DNA from: Clostridia bacterium DTU025
Lineage (GTDB): Bacteria; Bacillota; DTU025
DNA length: 64,000 nt
NCBI GenBank assembly: GCA_001513145.1
Contig: LFSP01000032.1
Span: 84,088 to 148,087, forward strand
Reading direction: 5' to 3'
Position 1 is the stretch's first letter. The number at the start of each line of letters is the position of its first letter. Positions 57,584 through 64,000 of the stretch are shown one piece after another. Made by a program: the position numbers and the translations under genes. The notes below the pieces were generated by a model, which saw only the letters and a list, made by a program, of their open reading frames with translations, made no database searches and was not told where the DNA came from.

Positions 57584-58917
57584 TTAGCCCCCCGTTCCTT
57601 GGCAGCCTTCCTCAGCCTGCCGATCTCGAACTTGGCATGGCGGATCGCCTGAACCAGAGGCCGCTTGGACGGGCACTCGAAAGCGCACACGCCGCACTCG
57701 ATGCAGTCGCAGGCGTGGTACGCGTCGGCTTCTGCCCAGAACTGCTGCTCGGCCCACTGATGCAGTATGGCCGGCTCAAGTCGCATAGGACAGGCGTCGA
57801 CGCAGCGGCCGCACCTGATGCAGGGCAAGACCTCGCGCTGCCTCGCCTCCTCGGCCGTCATGAGCAGGATGCCCGAGGTGCCCTTGCTGGTGGGCACGTC
57901 CAGACTGAACACGGCCTGGCCCATCATGGGCCCGCCGAAGATCACCTTTCCGAGCTCGCCCTTGACGCCTCCGCACTGCTCAACGAGCTCAGCGGCGGTG
58001 GTGCCTATCTTCGCCAAGAGGTTCGCGGGCTTAGCCGCGGCGGAGCCGGTGATCGTGACCACCCTCTCTACAAGAGGAAGGCCGCGGTAGAACTTGTCAG
58101 CCACCGCGACGGCAGTGCCAACGTTGTTCACGACGACGCCCACGTGGAAGGGCAGGCAGCGTGGCGGCACCTCACGGCCAAGCGTTGACTTGATCAGCTG
58201 TTTCTCAGCGCCCTGCGGGTACTTGGTCCGAACCGCCATGACCTCGATCTCAGGCACGCTGGCCGCTTCCTTCGTGAGGGCCTGCACGGCGTCGGGCTTG
58301 TTGTCTTCAATGGCGATAACACACTTTCTCACATCAAGAGCCCTCATCAGTATCTGAGCGCCAGCTACCACGTCCTGCGGGCGCTCAAGCATCAACCGGT
58401 GGTCGGCTGTGAGATAGGGCTCGCACTCCGCCCCGTTCAGGAGCAGCGTATCCACCTTGGCGCTGGGAGGCACGGCCAGCTTTATGTGGGTGGGGAACTC
58501 GGCTCCACCCATCCCGACGATTCCGGCCTCGCGGATGGCCGCGATGATCTCGTCGCGCGAGAGCGACAGTGGATTCTTCACCGGAACGCACGACTCATGC
58601 AGCGTGTCGTTGCCGTCGGATTCGACGATGATCGCCGTATCGTCGTGGCCGTTGGCCGTGCGCACCGTGCTGATGCCTGCAACTTTGCCGGACACAGGCG
58701 AATGCACCGGCACGCCGAACTTCTGGTCCGTGTCGGCCAGCTTCTGCCCTTTGAGCACTTGGTCGCCTTTGGCTACCAGAGGGTTCAGGGGACAGGAGGT
58801 GGTGTGCAGGAGCACATATACCTTGGATGGCTGCTGTGCAGGAACGATCGGCAGGCCGCTCGTAAGCGACTTGTTCTCGGGAGGGTGGATGCCTCCACGG
58901 AACGCTCCTCTGGGCAT
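57580..58917 (-). CDS. rnfC: Rnf complex subunit RnfC
   Basis: MPRGAFRGGIHPPENKSLTSG; GGPMMGQAV; PCIRCGRCVDACPMRL; start placed after AAAGGAGTGA. Confidence 0.95.
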   Translation of the reverse strand: MPRGAFRGGIHPPENKSLTSGLPIVPAQQPSKVYVLLHTTSCPLNPLVAKGDQVLKGQKLADTDQKFGVPVHSPVSGKVAGISTVRTANGHDDTAIIVESDGNDTLHESCVPVKNPLSLSRDEIIAAIREAGIVGMGGAEFPTHIKLAVPPSAKVDTLLLNGAECEPYLTADHRLMLERPQDVVAGAQILMRALDVRKCVIAIEDNKPDAVQALTKEAASVPEIEVMAVRTKYPQGAEKQLIKSTLGREVPPRCLPFHVGVVVNNVGTAVAVADKFYRGLPLVERVVTITGSAAAKPANLLAKIGTTAAELVEQCGGVKGELGKVIFGGPMMGQAVFSLDVPTSKGTSGILLMTAEEARQREVLPCIRCGRCVDACPMRLEPAILHQWAEQQFWAEADAYHACDCIECGVCAFECPSKRPLVQAIRHAKFEIGRLRKAAKERGAK

Positions 58918-59065
58918 GGACTTCACTCCTTTACCACGCAACCCATAACTAAGCGACAACTGAATGATGCCTACGTCAGGACGCGCATGACTGCGGTACA
59001 AGCTTCAAGAGCGCCTCCACCCGCCTGGTCAGTTGTGGTTGGTAGAGGCCCTCAAAACCTGTTCC

Positions 59066-59094
59066 ATTGTACACTACGTCGAGGCATTGCGCAA
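59066..59094 (-). promoter_or_regulatory. Candidate promoter of rnf operon
   Basis: Minus strand TTGCGC-N17-TACAAT. Confidence 0.45.
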
Positions 59095-59220
59095 TAATGC
59101 ACTAGCGCGGGCTCTGGCGGGAATTAGGCATGTAGCTGGGATATGAAGCAAACGCATCAACCGCGCCGGCGTTGGCGCGGTCGATGCGGATCTGGGGCGT
59201 TGTTGAGGCGCTGGGATGTA

Positions 59221-59415
59221 TTACGCAAACCACCTGGGCCAAAAGGCCGCCAGCACGATTATCGCCAGCAGGATCAGGAGCATGCCCCACGATCCGAAGC
59301 CCCCACACGGATGGCAGGGATCACAAGGATCCACTGGACGGCAGGGCGGAGGGCAAGGTGGAGGGCAAGGCGGAAAACAACCCGCGCCCGCGTTGATGGT
59401 CTCACCAGTCGTCAT
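59221..59415 (-). CDS. Small Pro/Cys-rich protein with C-terminal TM helix (sporulation-like)
   Basis: MTTGETINAGAGCFPPCPPPCPPPCRPVDPCDPCHPCGGFGSWGMLLILLAIIVLAAFWPRWFA; GGAGG RBS upstream of ATG 59413-59415. Confidence 0.7.
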   Translation of the reverse strand: MTTGETINAGAGCFPPCPPPCPPPCRPVDPCDPCHPCGGFGSWGMLLILLAIIVLAAFWPRWFA

Positions 59416-59440
59416 CGATGAATCCTCCTTCAAATTCTAC

Positions 59441-59548
59441 TTACCAGGGGAACCAGAATACCGCTATAACGATAATCGCCAAGAGGATCAGGGCGAGGCT
59501 CCAAGAGAACCCTCCCTTGAAACCACGGCCAAAGAAGACACCGTCCAC
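59441..59548 (-). CDS. 35-aa YjcZ-like sporulation peptide (missed by ORF track)
   Basis: My translation (GTG start after GGGAGGAG): MDGVFFGRGFKGGFSWSLALILLAIIVIAVFWFPW*. Confidence 0.65.
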   Translation of the reverse strand: MDGVFFGRGFKGGFSWSLALILLAIIVIAVFWFPW

Positions 59549-59657
59549 CGCGATCGCTCCTCCCATGCTTGATTTGGTCGCGATTCCGTCGCGAGTAAGG
59601 TCGCGGAACCGTAGTTGTGGTTATCTTTCGTTCATCGGCCCCGCCTGTGCGCTGATA

Positions 59658-59686
59658 TATAGTATGAGGGCACTGGCAGTTGTGTC
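59658..59686 (-). promoter_or_regulatory. Sigma-K-like sporulation promoter candidate
   Basis: Minus strand GAC-N17-CATACTATA, matching the Bacillus sigma-K pattern AC-N16/17-CATAnnnTA. Confidence 0.45.
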
Positions 59687-59858
59687 AGTTGTGTTGCACG
59701 CAGTTCGTCGAAGCTACCTGCGGACCACTCCCCCGAAGCTGGTGGCCGCCACACACCCCGCCTGCCGAGGCACCACCACCGATCCCCCCTCGTCCCCCGG
59801 CCGGCAGCGCGACACATGCCGACAGCGTGCTGGCGCGAGCGGCGCGGTTCCCGTGAAC

Positions 59859-60037
59859 GTGTCGGTGCCACCAACACGATCACGTCGAACATGTCGGCGG
59901 CACTGACACGATCCCGATGACCATGTCGGTGACACCGACACAGTGACAACGAACATGTCGGTCAGACGAACACTATCGCGATGAATGTGCTGCCGACACC
60001 GACACGATTGCACCGAACGTGTCGGTCTGGGCGGCAT
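59859..60037. repeat. 32-bp-period dyad array, block 1 (6 units)
   Basis: Unit starts 59859, 59891, 59923, 59955, 59987, 60019; consensus RTGTCGGTnnnACCGACAC plus 13-bp linker. Confidence 0.9.
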
Positions 60038-60166
60038 GGTCGCCATCCCCCTCTCACTGGAGACTGGACCGTGCGCGTCGTCCTGTGCAGGAGTCGCAGC
60101 TACACGCGGCGCAGACCGCCGCGCGCCCTGGCGTCTTCGATCGGCAGTGTAGCCTATGCCGAGAAC

Positions 60167-60281
60167 GTGTCGGTAGCGCCAACACAAGAGCTGCGACCGT
60201 GTCGGTAGTACCAGCACGGTCGCGCCGAATCTGTCGGCGGCACCGACACAATCCCCTTGAGCGTGTCGCTCCGACCGACAC
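60167..60281. repeat. 32-bp-period dyad array, block 2 (4 units)
   Basis: Unit starts 60167, 60199, 60231, 60263; same consensus. Confidence 0.9.
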
Positions 60282-60344
60282 AGCCGCTATGCGAGCCGGC
60301 TGAGGCGAACCCGGCCCAGATCCCTTGATAACTCAACAATCGCA

Positions 60345-60370
60345 AAGGCCCCCACTTCAGTGGGGGCCTT
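60345..60370 (-). terminator. Terminator of fhs
   Basis: Minus strand AAGGCCCCCAC-TGAA-GTGGGGGCCTT then TGCGATTGTT. Confidence 0.8.
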
Positions 60371-60402
60371 CCACATATGCCTCCTCGGCTTTTCGGCGCC
60401 GG

Positions 60403-62073
60403 CTAGAACAGCCCGACTATGCGCCCATCCTCGTTGATGTCGACAGCCTCGGCCGCTGGCACCTTGGGCAGCCCGGGCATGGTCATGATCTCCCCGGTCA
60501 GGCACACCAGGAAGCCGGCGCCTGCCGACACCCTGACCTCCCTGATGGTGAGCTCCCAGCCCTTGGGGGCGCCCTTGAGGTCCGGGTTGTCTGACAAGGA
60601 GTGCTGCGTCTTCGCCATGCATATCGGCAGCTTGTCGAAGCCCAGCTTGGTCAGGCGGGCGATATCCTTGTCGGCGGAGGCGGTGTAAACGACGCCGTCT
60701 GCACCGTAGATCTCCCTGGCCAGGATCTCGATCTTCTCCTTGATGGGCAGCGCCGGATCGTATATCGGAGCGAAGTTGTTCTCGTCGTGCTCCAGCGCAG
60801 CCAGGATCTCCTTGGCGAGCTCGATGCCGCCCTCGCCGCCCTTGGCCACAACCTCCGAGATAGCGCTGCGCACGCCCATGGCATCGCAGTGCTTCTTCAC
60901 CAGGGCAAGCTCCTCGGGCTCGTCGGTGGGGAACCTGTTGATGGCCACCACGATGGGCAAGCCGAACTTCTTCAGGTTCTCGATGTGTTTGTCGAGGTTC
61001 GCGCATCCGCGCTCCAAGGCCTCGAGGTTGGTCTCAGCCACCTTGGCCTTTGGCACGCCGCCGTGCATGTTCAGGGCCCGCACCGACGCCACCAGCACCG
61101 CGACGTCGGGCTTGATGCCGGTGAACCGATGCACGATGTCGAAGAACTTCTCAGCGCCCAGGTCTGCAGCGAAACCGCCCTCGGTGACCACGTAGTCCGC
61201 AAGGCCCAGGGCCATGCGCGTGGCGATCACCGAGTTGTTGCCGTGCGCGATGTTGGCGAACGGACCGCCGTGCACGAACGCCGGCTGCCCCTCCAGGGTC
61301 TGCACCAGGTTGGGCTTGAGGGCGTCCTTGAGGAGCACCGCCATGGCACCCACGGCCTTGAGGTCAGCCGCGGTCACCGGCTTGCCATCTCTGGTGTAGG
61401 CCACCACGAGGCGGCCCAGCCGCTCCTTGAGGTCGGTCATGCCTGTGGCCAAGCAGAGCACGGCCATGACCTCCGACGCCACGCTGATGTCGAAGCCGGT
61501 CTCCCTGGGAACGCCGTTGGCGGTTCCACCCAGGCCGCACACGATGTAACGAAGCTGGCGGTCGTTGATGTCCATCACACGGCGCCACACGACCCTGCGG
61601 GTGTCGATGCCCAGCTCGTTGCCTTGCTGGATGTGATTGTCCACCATCGCCGCAAGCAGGTTGTGCGCTGCGGTGACGGCGTGGATATCGCCGGTGAAGT
61701 GCAGGTTGATGTCCTCCATGGGGACGACCTGCGAGTATCCGCCGCCGGCCGCGCCGCCCTTCACCCCGAAGGTGGGCCCCAAAGACGGCTCCCTCAGCGC
61801 CACGATGACCTTCTTGCCCAGCTTGCCCAGAGCCTGCGTGATCCCCACGGCCGTGCACGTCTTCCCCTCACCTGCGGGAGTAGCCGTGATGGCGGTAGTG
61901 TAGATCAGCTTACCCCTGGGTCCGGCAGGCAGCCTATTGAGCACCTTCAGCGAGACCTTAGCCTTGTTCCTGCCGTAGAACTCGATCTCGTCCTCGGCCA
62001 GACCAGCATCGCGCGCCACGTCGGCAATTGGGCGCAGTTTCGTCGACTGCGCGATCTCGATATCGCTCAACAT
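60403..62073 (-). CDS. fhs: Formate--tetrahydrofolate ligase
   Basis: [57 protein letters not shown]. Confidence 0.98.
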   Translation of the reverse strand: MLSDIEIAQSTKLRPIADVARDAGLAEDEIEFYGRNKAKVSLKVLNRLPAGPRGKLIYTTAITATPAGEGKTCTAVGITQALGKLGKKVIVALREPSLGPTFGVKGGAAGGGYSQVVPMEDINLHFTGDIHAVTAAHNLLAAMVDNHIQQGNELGIDTRRVVWRRVMDINDRQLRYIVCGLGGTANGVPRETGFDISVASEVMAVLCLATGMTDLKERLGRLVVAYTRDGKPVTAADLKAVGAMAVLLKDALKPNLVQTLEGQPAFVHGGPFANIAHGNNSVIATRMALGLADYVVTEGGFAADLGAEKFFDIVHRFTGIKPDVAVLVASVRALNMHGGVPKAKVAETNLEALERGCANLDKHIENLKKFGLPIVVAINRFPTDEPEELALVKKHCDAMGVRSAISEVVAKGGEGGIELAKEILAALEHDENNFAPIYDPALPIKEKIEILAREIYGADGVVYTASADKDIARLTKLGFDKLPICMAKTQHSLSDNPDLKGAPKGWELTIREVRVSAGAGFLVCLTGEIMTMPGLPKVPAAEAVDINEDGRIVGLF

Positions 62074-62080
62074 TCGGACT

Positions 62081-63529
62081 TCACACCTCCGGGTTTTTCT
62101 GTTGTGACCTCAGCCATCTGTCGATGCCCTGAGCGGCGCGTTTTCCCGCCCCCATGGCACTGATGACTGTGGCGGCTCCAGTAACGATGTCGCCTCCGGC
62201 GTACACGCCTGGAATGCTCGTGGCTCCGTATTCGTCATAGGTGACGATGTTACCTTTGTCGTTCACCACCAAGCCTTTCGTGCGACGCGTGAGCACCGGG
62301 TTAGGCCCCTGCCCCACCGCTACGATGACGGTGTCGACATCAAGCACAAACTCCGAGCCTTTGACCACCACAGGGCGGCGCCGGCCGCTTGCATCGGGCT
62401 CACCCAGCTCCATCCTCACGCACTCCATGCCCCCAACAGCCCCTCGTCCGTTGTCAAGGATCCGCGTGGGGTTAGTGAGGAGCATGAACTCGACGCCTTC
62501 CTCCTCGGCGTTCTCGATCTCCTCAATTCGTGCGGGCATCTCTTTTCGGGAACGCCTGTACACAATCAGCACCCGCTCCGCGCCTAGCCTCAGCGACGTG
62601 CGGGCAGCATCCATCGCGACGTTACCTGCGCCGACCACGGCCACCCTGCGGCCCACCTTCACCGGTGTGTCGTACTCCGGGAACAGGTAGCCCTTCATCA
62701 AGTTTACCCTGGTAAGAAACTCGTTTGCGCTGTATACGCCGTTTAGGTTCTCGCCGGGGATTCCTAAGAAATATGGAAGACCGGCCCCGGCGCCTATAAA
62801 TGCCGCCTGGTACTGGCCTGACTCCAGCAGCTCGTTGAGGTTCACGGTCATCCCAACCACTACGTTGGTGATGATGTTCGCCCCCAGAGACTTGACGTAC
62901 TCAACTTCCTCGTCGATGATCCTCTTCGGCAACCTGAACTCGGGGATGCCGTAGCGGAGCACCCCGCCGGTGTCGTGCAGCGACTCGAAGACGTCCACGG
63001 CATATCCGCACGCGGCCAGCTCAGCTGCACACGTCAGCCCTGCCGGACCTGACCCGATCACGGCAACCCGCGCCGTGGGCTGGCCGGGGGTGCAGTAGGC
63101 ACCTGCGCCGGTGGAGTGCGATTCCCCGCGCTTTCGCCGAGCCTCGCGGGTGTAGTCCGCGACGAAACGCTCCAGCATGCCTATGGCCACCGGCTCGAAC
63201 TTGCGCCCTAGCACGCACACCTGCTCGCACTGGGTCTCCTGCGGGCATACCCTTCCACATATAGCTGGGAGACTGTTCTTCTCCTTTATCTTGGCGTCGG
63301 CCTCTTCAAACTTCCCTTCCGCGGCCAGCGCCAGAAACTCCGGGATCGGCACCTCCACCGGACAACCGGCCACGCATGGGCGGGTCTTGCATTTCAGGCA
63401 GCGCTGCGCTTCTCGCCGCGCCTGCTCTGGAGTTAGGCCCAGGGCCACCTCGTCGAAGTTGTGTCGGCGAACCTCAGGCGCTTGCTTGGGCATCTGCGCC
63501 CTGGGCACTATCTCTCTTGGCATCTGCAT
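62081..63529 (-). CDS. nfnB: NADPH-dependent glutamate synthase small-subunit-like / NfnB
   Basis: [24 protein letters not shown]; paired with NfnA-like ORF. Confidence 0.85.
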   Translation of the reverse strand: MQMPREIVPRAQMPKQAPEVRRHNFDEVALGLTPEQARREAQRCLKCKTRPCVAGCPVEVPIPEFLALAAEGKFEEADAKIKEKNSLPAICGRVCPQETQCEQVCVLGRKFEPVAIGMLERFVADYTREARRKRGESHSTGAGAYCTPGQPTARVAVIGSGPAGLTCAAELAACGYAVDVFESLHDTGGVLRYGIPEFRLPKRIIDEEVEYVKSLGANIITNVVVGMTVNLNELLESGQYQAAFIGAGAGLPYFLGIPGENLNGVYSANEFLTRVNLMKGYLFPEYDTPVKVGRRVAVVGAGNVAMDAARTSLRLGAERVLIVYRRSRKEMPARIEEIENAEEEGVEFMLLTNPTRILDNGRGAVGGMECVRMELGEPDASGRRRPVVVKGSEFVLDVDTVIVAVGQGPNPVLTRRTKGLVVNDKGNIVTYDEYGATSIPGVYAGGDIVTGAATVISAMGAGKRAAQGIDRWLRSQQKNPEV

Positions 63530-64000
63530 GCACCCTCCCCGCGCTGGTACCTGTCCTTGGCAACCCTCTCCTCATCACAGAAGAATGCCTGTCTGGCGCA
63601 AAGCTCATCGAAGTCTACCTTATGGCCGTCGAAGTCTGGCCCGTCTACGCAAGAGAACTTGACCTCGCCGTCGACGGTTACCCGGCAGCACCCGCACATT
63701 CCGGTGCCGTCGACCATCACGGCGTTGAGGCTTACGATGGTCGGGATGTCATGTTTCGCGGTGACCTTGCAGACAGCCTGCATCATACGGACCGGACCGA
63801 TGGCTATGGCCTGGTCGAACTTGCGCCCCGCCTCCAGCAGCCGCTGGAGCGCGCCGGTCACGAAGCCGTGATAGCCGTAGCTACCATCGTCAGTGGCGTA
63901 GACCACCTCATGGCTGGCCGCCTCAACCTCGTCGCACATGATCAGCAGATCCTTCGTACGGGCGCCAACGATGGTAGTCACACGCGAGCCTGCTTCCTTA
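63508..64000 (-). CDS. nfnA: NfnA-like ferredoxin-NADP+ reductase subunit, cut by window edge
   Basis: EAGSRVTTIVGARTKDLLIMCDEV... MCGCCRVTVDGEVKFSCVDGPDFDG; frame stays open to the edge. Confidence 0.85.
   Translation of the reverse strand, partial: KEAGSRVTTIVGARTKDLLIMCDEVEAASHEVVYATDDGSYGYHGFVTGALQRLLEAGRKFDQAIAIGPVRMMQAVCKVTAKHDIPTIVSLNAVMVDGTGMCGCCRVTVDGEVKFSCVDGPDFDGHKVDFDELCARQAFFCDEERVAKDRYQRGEGACRCQER

Noticed and set aside
59714-60217. Minus-strand 167-aa ORF (and 59632-59949, 60054-60281) as proteins
   Set aside because: Arg/Cys-rich translation follows the 32-bp DNA repeat in shifting frames; no ribosome site seen.
59859-60281. CRISPR array
   Set aside because: Units are only 19 bp, diverged from each other, with 13-bp linkers that are themselves partly conserved; true spacers would be longer and unrelated, and no cas genes are present.
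60601-62163. Plus-strand 520-aa ORF
   Set aside because: Antisense shadow of fhs with His/Val/Leu-rich composition from GC-rich codon bias; other long plus-strand ORFs (4407-5525, 9839-11128, 13712-14758, 15317-16597, 40210-41103) rejected for the same reason.

Overview
High-GC, endospore-former-like Firmicutes/Bacillota chromosomal segment, with nearly all genes on the minus strand. From right to left in transcription order it holds: NfnAB-type oxidoreductase and fhs; two small YjcZ-like sporulation ORFs; an Rnf complex (rnfCDGEAB); maf, radC, mreBCD, PBP2, minCDE and rodA; an M50 protease, two radical-SAM-associated proteins and RNase E/G; rplU-prp-rpmA; UPF0182 and ogg; a 6-tRNA cluster; ytxC; T-box-thrS; infC-rpmI-rplT; an rRNA methyltransferase; a 5-tRNA cluster; a T-box-symporter/DUF362/MBL locus; rpmG-secE-nusG-rplKAJL-rpoBC; and the str and S10 operons down to a partial rpsC. 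Most of the window is conserved housekeeping sequence. The main unexplained signal is a non-coding array of degenerate 19-bp dyads at an exact 32-bp period (59859-60037 and 60167-60281), between fhs and the YjcZ-like genes. Other points of interest are a T-box with a Tyr (UAC) specifier ahead of a symporter, with its tRNA-Tyr gene about 1.1 kb upstream; a palindrome family CGACCC-N6-GGGTCG; a 9-bp repeat that gives ogg tandem in-frame ATGs; and a palindrome at the rpoBC start site. No database search or folding was run; all calls are by reading.
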